A DNA stretch of 64,000 nt, from positions 1 to 64,000 of the forward strand of contig JACRTB010000001.1 in NCBI GenBank assembly GCA_014385025.1, in the 5' to 3' direction. This stretch comes from Yanshouia hominis (GTDB lineage: Bacteria > Bacillota > Clostridia > Oscillospirales > Ruminococcaceae). This document shows positions 8,379 through 16,329 of this stretch, piece after piece (positions within the stretch are counted from its first letter, which is position 1; each line of letters opens with the position of its first letter). The notes under the pieces were generated by a model, which saw only the letters and a list, made by a program, of their open reading frames with translations, was not told the DNA's origin and ran no database searches. Both the position numbers and the translations under genes were made by a program.

Positions 8379-9630
8379 CTCCTTCCCGGCGGGTTTCCGG
8401 AATTTCCACCGTAAACACCGCCCCTTCGCCGGGCGCGGAGCGGACGGTGATCGTCCCGCCGCTTGCCTCGACGAGATTCTTTACATGGCAGAGCCCGATT
8501 CCCGCTGAAGCCTCTCCGGTCGCCGGGTCAAATTTCGTGGTAAAACCGGGCAGAAAAATGTCCTCAAGAAGTTCCTTCTCGATCCCCGGCCCATTGTCTG
8601 AAACGCTCAGCCGCAGTCCGTCCCGGTCGAACGCGGCGTCAATATGAATTTCTCCGCCCTCCCCTGCCGCCTGGGCAGCGTTGACCACCAGATTGCTGAT
8701 CACCGAAAGCATGCTGTAGCACCGGCTGATCTCTCCGTCCCCGCTGCATCGCACCAGAAGGCGCGGCGGATGCTCCCGCGCCGCACAGAATCGGCCGAAG
8801 CTCTCCTGAACCATTTGCAGCACCTCGGAAAGCCGCATCGTTCGCCGGGTAATCCCGCCCAGAAGCACCTGAAGCTCTGAGACAATCCGCCGGTAATCCT
8901 TGCCGACCTCGTGAATGCCGCGCGCGATCTCGAGGGCCGGTCCCGAAACATCGGGCTGCTCCCGAAAGCGGTGGTACAGCGCATACCCCTGCTTCATCAC
9001 CCGTTCGATATCCTCCCCGGATTTTTGCAGATAGACCATTTCGGCGCGCAGCTGCGCCACCCGCATCGTCTGTTCCACATAGCGGCGGCGCTGCCCCTCT
9101 TCGGCCAGATAAACCCGATGATAGCGCCATGCCGCTCCCATCGCCATCGAAACACAGCCTCGCAGCAGCGCCACAACGGTGATCGTGCGGATCATCGCCC
9201 CGTCGATTGAACCGCGCAGCAGGCTTTCCGAGAGATTTCCGGCGAAATCGCAGAGGGCGAGCGCCAAAGCGGCGGCGGCCGGATGAAACGGCTCCAAAAA
9301 CCTGCCCGGATCAATTCCGCAGAGCGCCGCGCCGTACACGAGATAAAACACCAGTGAGGGCAGATGGCGGGAAGCGGTTTCCGGCCAGCCAACCCCCGCG
9401 GTCAAATCCCATGCGGCGCGCAGCAGGACTGTCAGAAGGCCCGCCGCAAGCACCGCGCGCAGCAGACTGCGCCGCGAAAGCAGGAAGGCGGCGCAGCCGA
9501 GCAGCAGCACTCCCGCCGTCAGCTTAAAGCTTCCGTCAAAGGGATAAAGGTAGAGCTGTGAGAGCAGCGCCGCCGCAAGCGGAAGCAGCGGTCGGGCGCG
9601 GGCAAGCACCTGATCTGACGTGTGTTCCAT
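8350..9630 (-). CDS. Membrane sensor histidine kinase, GlnK/YcbA-like
   Basis: A 426-residue kinase. About six hydrophobic segments occupy residues 10-170, then a helical dimerisation region with IHEVGKDYRRI near residue 228. The ATPase domain has NLVVNAAQAA (N box), DNGPGI (G1) and GIGLCHVKNLVEASGG (G2). No extracellular sensor domain is evident, so sensing is probably by the membrane part. It is translated into the response regulator through a 29-bp overlap. The initiator ATG at 9630 is preceded by a GGGGGG Shine-Dalgarno. Confidence 0.87.
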   Translation of the reverse strand: MEHTSDQVLARARPLLPLAAALLSQLYLYPFDGSFKLTAGVLLLGCAAFLLSRRSLLRAVLAAGLLTVLLRAAWDLTAGVGWPETASRHLPSLVFYLVYGAALCGIDPGRFLEPFHPAAAALALALCDFAGNLSESLLRGSIDGAMIRTITVVALLRGCVSMAMGAAWRYHRVYLAEEGQRRRYVEQTMRVAQLRAEMVYLQKSGEDIERVMKQGYALYHRFREQPDVSGPALEIARGIHEVGKDYRRIVSELQVLLGGITRRTMRLSEVLQMVQESFGRFCAAREHPPRLLVRCSGDGEISRCYSMLSVISNLVVNAAQAAGEGGEIHIDAAFDRDGLRLSVSDNGPGIEKELLEDIFLPGFTTKFDPATGEASAGIGLCHVKNLVEASGGTITVRSAPGEGAVFTVEIPETRREGDAHGNTDAD

Positions 9631-9658
9631 TTTGTGTCCCCCCGAATTTTTCCCTTAG

Positions 9659-9687
9659 AGTGTAGCACAGCCAGAAAAAACAGGCAA
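9659..9687 (-). promoter_or_regulatory. Promoter of the kinase/regulator pair
   Basis: On the minus strand TTGCCT (9682-9687) and TACACT (9659-9664) with a 17-bp spacer, about 30 bp upstream of the kinase start. Confidence 0.6.
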
Positions 9688-9708
9688 GCGCCCCGGCATG
9701 TGCAAGCA

Positions 9709-9737
9709 TTGCTTTTTGCGAGGATTTCCTGTATGAT
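9709..9737 (+). promoter_or_regulatory. Promoter of the LysR gene
   Basis: TTGCTT (9709-9714) and TATGAT (9732-9737), 17-bp spacer. It diverges from the kinase promoter. The resulting leader of about 135 nt before the gene is GC-rich with inverted segments but matches no riboswitch I know. Confidence 0.55.
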
Positions 9738-9878
9738 AATGCCATCGGCAGAGGCGCGGCCCCGGAGTTGATCCCTCCCGGTCCTCCGGTTCGTGCACCG
9801 GCCATGCACAAGAAACACCGCGGGCCCCGTCCGGGCGGCTGCGTGCCTCCCGGCGCGGTGCTTCGGGGAGGAGAAAGT

Positions 9879-10841
9879 ATGAATCTTCAGCATCTGCGCT
9901 ATGCGGTCGAGGTGGCGAACTGCCGCTCCATCACCAAGGCGGCGGCCCGCCTCTTCATCGGCCAGCCCAACCTGAGCCGCGCCATCCGGGAGCTGGAGGA
10001 TGAGTTCGGAGCGCCTCTTTTCCGCCGCACATCCGCCGGAATGATCCCCACCGTACAGGGCGAAGCCTTTCTGGAGCACGCCAAGATCATTTTGAATCAA
10101 ATCGGGGAGATTCATGCGCTGGGCCACCCCGATCAGGAGCAGCAGCGGATGGTGCTGAATCTCACTGTTCCGCGGGCGAGCTATATCGCGTACGCTTTTG
10201 CCAATACCGTTTCCGCCATTGGCGGCAGCCGGCGGATCGCCGTCAACTACGCTGAAAACAACTCCATGCAGGCGATCAACGACATTCTTTCCGGAACCAG
10301 CATGCTGGCGGTGATCCGCTACCCGCTGGAAACGGAAGCAGTCACCGAATCGATGCTGCGGACCGCCGGACTTGATTTCCGCCCGGTGATGGATTTTACT
10401 CCCGTCGTCCTCCTCTCGCGGAAGCATCCGCTTGCGGAGAAAGGGTGCATTACGCAGGAGATGCTGCATGACTCCATCGAGATTCTGCATGGTGATCCCT
10501 TCGTGCCGAGCCTCTCCCCCGCGCGGCCCGGGCCGGCAAGTCCGCTGCCGGAGTCCCGTCCGCCGAAGTCCATCTGCGTCTATGAGCGCGGCAGCCAGTT
10601 CGACCTGCTGCGGGACGTGCCGTCCACCTTTATGTGGGTGTCCCCGATGCCGCAGCGCCATCTCGACTGCAACGGCCTGGTGCAGCTGCGGTGCACCGAT
10701 GCGACGGCGCGCTACCGCGACCTGCTGATCTACCGCCGCGGACATCGCTTCAGCCCTGTGGAGAACATGTTCTCCGATCAGCTTGCACGCAGCATACGCC
10801 AGGTGCTCACCCTGACCGAAGGGGAGGGCCCCGCTCAATGA
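9879..10841 (+). CDS. LysR-family transcriptional regulator
   Basis: A 320-residue regulator. The start at 9879 is chosen because GGGGAGGAG lies upstream and the family N-terminus MNLQHLRYAVEVA begins there; an in-frame extension to 9768 is rejected. The winged HTH covers residues about 1-60 (ITKAAARLFIGQPNLSRAI). The C-terminal effector domain is divergent, with a low-complexity Pro/Arg-rich stretch near residues 210-230. It is transcribed away from the kinase pair. No metabolic target gene is adjacent, so the effector cannot be inferred. Confidence 0.88.
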   Translation: MNLQHLRYAVEVANCRSITKAAARLFIGQPNLSRAIRELEDEFGAPLFRRTSAGMIPTVQGEAFLEHAKIILNQIGEIHALGHPDQEQQRMVLNLTVPRASYIAYAFANTVSAIGGSRRIAVNYAENNSMQAINDILSGTSMLAVIRYPLETEAVTESMLRTAGLDFRPVMDFTPVVLLSRKHPLAEKGCITQEMLHDSIEILHGDPFVPSLSPARPGPASPLPESRPPKSICVYERGSQFDLLRDVPSTFMWVSPMPQRHLDCNGLVQLRCTDATARYRDLLIYRRGHRFSPVENMFSDQLARSIRQVLTLTEGEGPAQ

Positions 10842-10878
10842 CATATCAAATTTGACATGTCAACTTGCAGGAAAAACA

Positions 10879-10908
10879 TTGGATATTTTGCACGCTGGCG
10901 GTTATACT
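10879..10908 (+). promoter_or_regulatory. Promoter-like sequence for a short transcript
   Basis: TTGGAT (10879-10884) and TATACT (10903-10908) with an 18-bp spacer. No gene follows within 450 bp, only a terminator about 60 bp further on. Confidence 0.45.
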
Positions 10909-10970
10909 AAGAATGTCAAAGAGATCCTTTGATGTTGAATTGCTATCTTCATTCTTTTCTTTTCCATAGC

Positions 10971-11006
10971 AAAAAGGGCCGTTTGTAAGAGCGGTCCTTT
11001 TTGTTT
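10971..11006 (+). terminator. Terminator of the short transcript
   Basis: AAAAAGGGCCG pairs with CGGTCCTTTTT across a loop of about 10 bases, followed by GTTTTG. Confidence 0.6.
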
Positions 11007-11380
11007 TGCATCCAAGATAACTGCCAGCCCTGTTAGGCGGCAATGAAAAAGCTTTCGCTTCGGGCAATGAGCGCGGCGGAATGACAATCGGGAAACAGAA
11101 GAGCCAATCAGAAAGCATCCCCGCCTGAGCGGCTGTAGTGCATGTGATGCATGGAAAAATGTTCAGAGTCTTTTTAAGAGGCAGGCCGGTAAGACGCCCT
11201 TGCAGGCTGATAAAATGCCCTTTAGGCCGGGGACGGGGCATGCGTTAAACGCACATTTTTGATTTGCAAAAAAAGCCTTTTCTGCCGTTTTTCACCGGTA
11301 CCCGCCGCCGCTCATATTTTGCCGCCGGCGCGTCACAATAAGAAGGACGGCGCTGCCGTCAATCGATCGAAAAGGGGAAG

Positions 11381-11566
11381 ATGAGGATGTCACCGAAGGA
11401 ACTGCTTTATATCGAAGACGCGCTGGGTCATGCGAAACAGATGCAGACAGCCTGCACCGATTTCGCATCGCAGATCAGCGATCCGGAACTCAAAAACTTT
11501 GTCTCCGGACTTTCCGGAAGGTACAGCGAATGCTTCACCCAATTCTATTCCCTGCTGAAGGGCTGA
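11381..11566 (+). CDS. Small CotF-like spore coat protein
   Basis: A 61-residue helical protein (ELLYIEDALGHAKQM, LKNFVSGLSGRYSECF). It resembles the short clostridial relatives of the CotF coat family that occur in pairs. AAGGGGAAG precedes two candidate ATGs, at 11381 and 11387; the second gives better spacing. The next gene, of the same type, starts 15 bp after the stop. Confidence 0.65.
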   Translation: MRMSPKELLYIEDALGHAKQMQTACTDFASQISDPELKNFVSGLSGRYSECFTQFYSLLKG

Positions 11567-11581
11567 AGGAGGGCATGAACA

Positions 11582-11830
11582 ATGGACGACAGGACGATGA
11601 TGGATACCATTTTAAGCAACGTGAAGGGCGCTTGTGACCTCATGATGCACGGGACGATCGAATCCTCCACTCCGCAGGTGCACTCCGCCTTTGACGCCGG
11701 ACTGCAGAAATGCCTCTGCATGCAGAATGAGATCTATTCCAAAATGTCTCAGAAGGGCTGGTACCCGTCCACGCAGGTCGAGCAGACTAAAATTGACCAG
11801 GCCCGGCAGAAATTTTCCGCAAACGGTTGA
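11582..11830 (+). CDS. CotF-family spore coat protein
   Basis: An 82-residue protein. MDDRTMMDTILSNVKGACDL, the central helix and the end with SQKGWYPSTQVEQTKIDQA match the CotF-like coat proteins of Clostridia, where the GWY segment is conserved. GAAGGAGGG lies ahead of the ATG. It forms a two-gene unit with the preceding 61-residue relative and is closed by a terminator. A coat location is inferred from family resemblance. Confidence 0.75.
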   Translation: MDDRTMMDTILSNVKGACDLMMHGTIESSTPQVHSAFDAGLQKCLCMQNEIYSKMSQKGWYPSTQVEQTKIDQARQKFSANG

Positions 11831-11860
11831 TTTCGATTGGTGAACCTTCCTCCTAAAGCA

Positions 11861-11900
11861 GCGACGCGCCGCCCGGTCAGGGCGGCGCGTCGCTGTCTTA
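11861..11900 (+). terminator. Terminator of the CotF pair
   Basis: GCGACGCGCCGCCC pairs perfectly with GGGCGGCGCGTCGC around a 5-base loop; the following sequence TGTCTTATT is only moderately T-rich. Confidence 0.75.
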
Positions 11901-11999
11901 TTCCTTTATCCCGCTTCAACACACAGAACCTCCGGTTCCGCCGGCAAGGGTAAAAATTTTCGCTGCAAGAATAGAGCGATATGGGCTGTGAACGGGAAT

Positions 12000-12300
12000 C
12001 CGCGGCATCGTCCTCCGCTCGTGCGCGCCGCGCGCCGGTCAGACAGGGACAGCGGCAGCCGTTGCTGGTTTACCATGGTGATATGTCCGCGCCGTGCAGA
12101 CAGAGTGCCAGTCAACCGGTGCCGGTTTACCGCGCTTATGCGTTCCGCGTCTCGCCGCGCGCCGGTCAGACGGGGGCAGCGGTAGCCGTTGCTGGTTTAC
12201 CGCGGTGATATGTTCCGCGCCGCGCAGAGAGAGTGCCAGTCAACCGGTGCCGGTTTACCGCGCTTATGCGTTCTGCGTCTCGCCACGCGCCGGTCAGGCC
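12000..12300. repeat. 127-128 bp tandem repeat, about two copies
   Basis: The block CGCGCCGGTCAG recurs at 12031, 12158 and 12286. The stretches between are near-identical (each holds CCGTTGCTGGTTTACC and CCAGTCAACCGGTGCCGG). The leftmost part (CCTCCGCTCG, GCGCCGCGCGCCGG, 12002-12040) also resembles, inverted, the dispersed repeat at 21898-21978. Reading frames through the array have no credible start, so I regard it as non-coding. Confidence 0.75.
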
Positions 12301-12317
12301 GAAAAAGGGAACAAACG

Positions 12318-12346
12318 CGCAAAGAGGGGCTGGCGGCCGCCCCTTT
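12318..12346. terminator. Possible bidirectional terminator after aroQ
   Basis: AGGGGC pairs with GCCCCT around TGGCGGCC, with T-rich flanks on both strands. It lies about 80 bp past the aroQ stop on the minus strand. This is a weaker structure than the other terminators. Confidence 0.4.
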
Positions 12347-12422
12347 TTATGAGCTGTGGGGCATGCGGCGCAGGCGGAGAAAATTCAGCGCCCCTTGAGG
12401 GCCCTGCCGGTACAAAGTTCTT

Positions 12423-12872
12423 CTAAGGCTTGACCTTTTGCAGCAAAAACTGTTTGAGGAATCGCACCGCCTGACAGTAGCCTTCCACGCCCTGTCCCGC
12501 GATGGTTTTGACGCAGGCCGCCCGGATGTAGGAAATCTGCCGGAACTCCTCCCGCTCGCTGACCTGAGAAATATGGACTTCCACCGCAGGAATCTTCACC
12601 GCCTTGACCGCGTCGAGCAGCGCGACGCTGGTGTGCGTGTAAGCTGCGGGATTAATCACAATGCCGTCCACCTTTTCGAAATAGGCCTCCTGAATCCGGT
12701 CCACCAAAGCTCCCTCGTGGTTGGACTGAAAAAATTCCACCTCAATCCCCTCCGCCCCGCAGGCCGCGCGGACGCGGTCCAGCAGGGCCTGATAGGTTTC
12801 CTTTCCGTACAGCTCCGGTTCGCGGATGCCCAGCAGGTTAATGTTCGGACCGTTCATGACTAAGAACTTCAT
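12423..12872 (-). CDS. aroQ: 3-dehydroquinate dehydratase, type II
   Basis: Removes water from 3-dehydroquinate in the shikimate pathway. The 149-residue product has the type II signature NGPNINLLGIREPELYG (catalytic Tyr within), QSNHEGALVD, NPAAYTHTS and the VHIS motif. The start at 12872 lies inside the aroEK 3' end, so the two are translationally coupled. It is the last gene of the aromatic operon and supplies the third step of the pathway. Confidence 0.95.
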   Translation of the reverse strand: MKFLVMNGPNINLLGIREPELYGKETYQALLDRVRAACGAEGIEVEFFQSNHEGALVDRIQEAYFEKVDGIVINPAAYTHTSVALLDAVKAVKIPAVEVHISQVSEREEFRQISYIRAACVKTIAGQGVEGYCQAVRFLKQFLLQKVKP

Positions 12873-14088
12873 TCCATGCCTCCAATATCCTGTCGCGCAC
12901 CGTTTCGATGCTCCCCTGATTTTCCACGGCGTGGTCGCACGCCGTCGCGTAAAAGGGTTCCCGCTCTTTCGCCAGTTTTTCCAGCGGACTGCCCTGTGAA
13001 AGGGGTCTTCCCTCGACCGGCAGCTCCCCGAGCGGGCGCAGCAGCCGGATGAGCGTGCCGTTTGCGCGCAGCGCCGCAACATTCTCCCGGCGCAGCACGG
13101 CCCCTCCGCCGGTGGCAATCACCAGTCCGGTGCGCAAAGCGAGGGAGGCGAGGCACTCGCTTTCCAGCTGACGGAAGCCCGCCTCCCCCTGCTGCGCAAA
13201 AATTTCGGGGATCGGGCGGCCCGCGCGCTGGACAATCAGCGCGTCCGCATCGACAAACTCCCGGCCCAGCGCTCCGGCGCAGGCCCGGCCCAGCGTGGTT
13301 TTGCCGCTGCCCGGCATTCCGATCAGCACGAGATTCGAAAGCTCCCGGCGCAGGCCGCGTTCGATCTCATCGATCCGCCCGTCCGGGATCGGATGCCCCG
13401 CGAACTGCTCGGCGGAATACTTGGCCTGCGCGACCAGCATGGCCAGTCCGCCGGCGCAGCGGATCCCCCTCTCCCGCGCCTCAAGAATCAGGGCGGTGCG
13501 CAGCGGGTTATACACGACATCGAGCACCCCCTCCAGCTGCGGAAAGTCCGACAGACTGACCGCCTTTCCGCCCAGATTGGGGAACATTCCAAGCGGCGTC
13601 GTGTTCACAAGGATTTCCGCATCCGCGTGGCGGAGCGGCGCATTCTGATAATTTTCCTCCCCGCCGCGGGAAAGCACGACCACCTCCCGCGCGCCGGAAT
13701 CGCGCGCCGCCGTCCGAGCCGTCAGGGAGGTGCCGCCGCTGCCGCAGACCAGCACTTTTTTTCCGGCAAACGAAATCCCCGTGCGCCCCGCCAGATAGAG
13801 GAATCCCGCATAGTCGGTGTTGTCTCCGAAGAGCCTGCCGTTCCGCAGCACCAGCGTGTTGACGCTGCCGATCTTGCGGGCGGCGGGGGAAAGCTCGTCG
13901 CAGTAGGGAATCACCGTCCGCTTGTAGGGAATGGTCACATTGAGTCCCTGAAAATCCCGGGCGGTGAGAAAAGCGTCGATTTCCTCCCGCGCGACGGAGC
14001 GCAGCTCGTAGGCGTATCCCGCAAGCTGCTCATGAATCCGCCGGGAATAGCTGTGGCCGAGCCGTTCTCCGATCAACCCATATTGCAT
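12838..14088 (-). CDS. aroEK: Fused shikimate dehydrogenase and shikimate kinase
   Basis: A 416-residue bifunctional protein. Residues 1 to about 258 are shikimate dehydrogenase, with the substrate lysine in NVTIPYK, NTDYAGF and the cofactor motif VLVCGSGGTS. From about residue 262 to the end is shikimate kinase, with Walker A GMPGSGKTT, DADALI and ATGGGAVLR. The start at 14088 follows AAGGAG; a longer frame to 14256 overlaps pheA and is rejected. The fusion joins pathway steps 4 and 5 in one chain. It sits between pheA (13 bp upstream) and aroQ (overlapping). Confidence 0.92.
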   Translation of the reverse strand: MQYGLIGERLGHSYSRRIHEQLAGYAYELRSVAREEIDAFLTARDFQGLNVTIPYKRTVIPYCDELSPAARKIGSVNTLVLRNGRLFGDNTDYAGFLYLAGRTGISFAGKKVLVCGSGGTSLTARTAARDSGAREVVVLSRGGEENYQNAPLRHADAEILVNTTPLGMFPNLGGKAVSLSDFPQLEGVLDVVYNPLRTALILEARERGIRCAGGLAMLVAQAKYSAEQFAGHPIPDGRIDEIERGLRRELSNLVLIGMPGSGKTTLGRACAGALGREFVDADALIVQRAGRPIPEIFAQQGEAGFRQLESECLASLALRTGLVIATGGGAVLRRENVAALRANGTLIRLLRPLGELPVEGRPLSQGSPLEKLAKEREPFYATACDHAVENQGSIETVRDRILEAWNEVLSHERSEH

Positions 14089-14101
14089 GGCGCACACTCC
14101 T

Positions 14102-15241
14102 TTACAGCTCGGTATAGCTGCCCAAAAATTCAAACGGTTCCGGTCCGGCGGCCAGCTCGGAAAGCAGGGCCAGCACCTCCTCGGAATAGACCGAGGCCTC
14201 CAGGTCAAAATAGAATTTGAACTCAAATTCCCTTCCGAGAATCGGGCGGCTTTCAATCTTGGTCAGATTGAGGCCGAGCATCGCAAATTTCGAGAGCAGC
14301 GCATTGAGCGAGCCGGGCCGGTGGGGCATCTCGGCCATCATGCTGATTCTCGATGCGCCGGGATAGATCTCCATTTCCTTCGAAATGCAGATGAAGCGGG
14401 TGTAGTTGTGATCGCTGTCGGAAATCGCGTCCGAAAGGATGTCAAGCCGGTAAAGCGAGGCGCACTCCCGGGAGGAAATCGCCGCAACGTCCCGGCGCTC
14501 CGATTCCGAAACCATCTTGGCCGCCACCGCCGTATTGGCGCAGGGGGTTACCTTGATTTCGGGATGGGCCGCAAGGAATGCGCGGCACTGCCCGATCGCC
14601 TGCCCATGGGAATAGATCTCCCGGATATCGCCGGGCGCGGTCCCGCGCTTGGCGAGCAGATTGTGAGAGATCCGCAGCTTCAATCCGCGCACAATCGGGA
14701 AACGGTACTGCTTCATCAGGTCATAGACCTCGTTGACCGATCCATAGGAGCTGTTCTCGATCGGCAGCACGCCATAGCGGCATTTTCCCGCCCCGACCGC
14801 CCGAAACACGTCCTCAAACCGCGGACAGTAAACGACCTCGGGATATTGGAACAGGCGGTTGACCGCAATCTGGGAATAAGCCCCCTCCACCCCCTGGCAG
14901 GCGACCACCGCATCGGTGGGGAACAGCTTGGGGGTGTTTTCCAGAGCCGCGCGGATCTGTCCGGTCAGCGTCTCCTCACAGGGAACCGAGCGGTTCTGAT
15001 AGGAGCGTCCCATCTCCATCAGCTGCTGGAACAGGTGGGAAACATAGGGCGCGAGTCCGGCCGGAGCTTTCTCCCGCGCCCGGCGCAGGATTTCCCGCTC
15101 CCGCGCGGGATCAAAGGTCGGAAGGTGATGCTCCTGCTTATAGGCGGCCACATCGAGGGAAATTTCCATCCGCTCGAGGAAAAGCCGTTCCATCTCGCTG
15201 TTGATCTCGTCGATCCGTCTGCGGCAGTCCTTTAGTTCCAT
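14102..15241 (-). CDS. pheA: Chorismate mutase / prephenate dehydratase (P-protein)
   Basis: A 379-residue bifunctional enzyme that converts chorismate to prephenate and then phenylpyruvate for phenylalanine. Residues 1-85 form an AroQ-class chorismate mutase (DCRRRIDEINSEM). Residues about 105-285 form the dehydratase, and 295-375 an ACT domain with the Phe-binding motif ESRP, so feedback inhibition by Phe is expected. The start overlaps the aroC stop by 10 bp. Confidence 0.94.
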   Translation of the reverse strand: MELKDCRRRIDEINSEMERLFLERMEISLDVAAYKQEHHLPTFDPAREREILRRAREKAPAGLAPYVSHLFQQLMEMGRSYQNRSVPCEETLTGQIRAALENTPKLFPTDAVVACQGVEGAYSQIAVNRLFQYPEVVYCPRFEDVFRAVGAGKCRYGVLPIENSSYGSVNEVYDLMKQYRFPIVRGLKLRISHNLLAKRGTAPGDIREIYSHGQAIGQCRAFLAAHPEIKVTPCANTAVAAKMVSESERRDVAAISSRECASLYRLDILSDAISDSDHNYTRFICISKEMEIYPGASRISMMAEMPHRPGSLNALLSKFAMLGLNLTKIESRPILGREFEFKFYFDLEASVYSEEVLALLSELAAGPEPFEFLGSYTEL

Positions 15242-16329
15242 TCATCTCTTCCTTTCGATTCGAGCATCAGATCGAGCAGCACCAGCGCGGCGGCCGCTTC
15301 GACGCAGGGAACGGCGCGAAGCACAACACAGGGGTCATGCCTTCCATGAATCACAAGGGGCGCGCCGCATTCCCCGGACAGGCTGACCGTTCTCTGCTCC
15401 AGCGCGATCGACGGGGTCGGCTTGAACGCCGCCCGGAACAGGAGGGGCATCCCCGTTGAGATTCCCCCAAGGACTCCGCCATGCCGGTTTGTCTCGGTGG
15501 CGACCCGTCCCGCCTTCATCACAAAGGGGTCGTTGTGCTCGCTGCCGGTCATCGCGGAAGCGGAAAAGCCCGCGCCGAATTCGATTCCCTTCACGGCCGG
15601 AATCGAAAAAACCGCCGAGGAAATCCGGCTTTCGAGGCTCTCGCAAAGCGGCTCACCGAGTCCGGCGGGCAGCCCCGAGACAGCGCATTCCACGATTCCC
15701 CCCACCGAATCAAGCCTTCGCCGCGCGGCCTCGATTTCCGCCTTCATCCGCCCGCCCGCTTGCTCGTCGAGCACCGGGAACGGCTTGGCGGACACCGCCC
15801 GCAGCGTTTCGGCGTCCACCGAAACCGGGTCAAAGGGCGTGTCCTCCACCCCGTGGATTGCGGCGATATGCGCCCCCACCGTCACGCCCTTCCGGGCGAG
15901 AAGCTGTATCGCCGCCGCGCCGGCAAAGCAGAGCGGCGCGGTCAGCCGTCCCGAGAACTGCCCGCCGCCCCGGATATCATTCGCTCCGTGGTATTTGATG
16001 AAAGCGGGGTAGTCGGCATGCATCGGCCGCGGCAGGTCGCGGAGCTTCTCATAATCCTGAGAGCGGCGGTCCCCGTTTTCGATCACCGCGCAGAGCGGCG
16101 CGCCGCAGGTCGCTCCGCCGCAAAGCCCCGAAAGGATGCGTGGGCGGTCCGTCTCCCGCCGCGCGGTGGAAAAGGCCCCGCCCGGCGCGCGCCGCGCCAT
16201 GAACCGTTCGATTTCATCGAAATCCAGCTGAATTCCGGCCGGCAGGCCGTCGATCACCGCGCCGATCGCCTCTCCGTGCGACTGGCCGAAGATGGTGACG
16301 GTGAGCATTTTTCCAAAGCTAGAGGACAT
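15232..16329 (-). CDS. aroC: Chorismate synthase
   Basis: Makes chorismate from EPSP, needing reduced FMN. The 365-residue product starts MSSSFGKMLTVTIFGQSHGE, the family N-terminus with the conserved His, and has RPGG-like and RHDPC motifs near the C-terminus (HGRHDPCVVLRAVP). The start at 16329 is chosen because the family begins there and it overlaps the aroA stop by 11 bp; the frame continues upstream only as an aroA shadow. Confidence 0.95.
   Translation of the reverse strand: MSSSFGKMLTVTIFGQSHGEAIGAVIDGLPAGIQLDFDEIERFMARRAPGGAFSTARRETDRPRILSGLCGGATCGAPLCAVIENGDRRSQDYEKLRDLPRPMHADYPAFIKYHGANDIRGGGQFSGRLTAPLCFAGAAAIQLLARKGVTVGAHIAAIHGVEDTPFDPVSVDAETLRAVSAKPFPVLDEQAGGRMKAEIEAARRRLDSVGGIVECAVSGLPAGLGEPLCESLESRISSAVFSIPAVKGIEFGAGFSASAMTGSEHNDPFVMKAGRVATETNRHGGVLGGISTGMPLLFRAAFKPTPSIALEQRTVSLSGECGAPLVIHGRHDPCVVLRAVPCVEAAAALVLLDLMLESKGRDEWN

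Larger units (their letters stand above)
10842..11380. other. Intergenic region with a possible short terminated transcript
   Basis: About 540 bp without a convincing gene. A promoter-like pair at 10879-10908 and a terminator at 10971-11006 would give a transcript of roughly 90 nt. Further on, a TGCGTT-A-AACGCA palindrome at about 11232-11244 followed by CATTTTTGATTTG may be a second terminator. The 131-residue minus-strand frame spanning it lacks a ribosome binding site and family resemblance. Confidence 0.4.

Noticed and set aside
10846..11241. 131-residue minus-strand frame in the gap after lysR
   Set aside because: No start signal, spans a terminator structure, and composition is not gene-like.
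11900..12422. CRISPR array
   Set aside because: The repeat unit is about 127 bp with no short repeat and unique spacer alternation, and no cas genes are nearby. The same holds for the 82-bp and 137-bp arrays.
12094..12426. Frames through the 127-bp tandem repeat
   Set aside because: Repetitive low-complexity translation without ribosome binding sites; the repeat explains the open frames.
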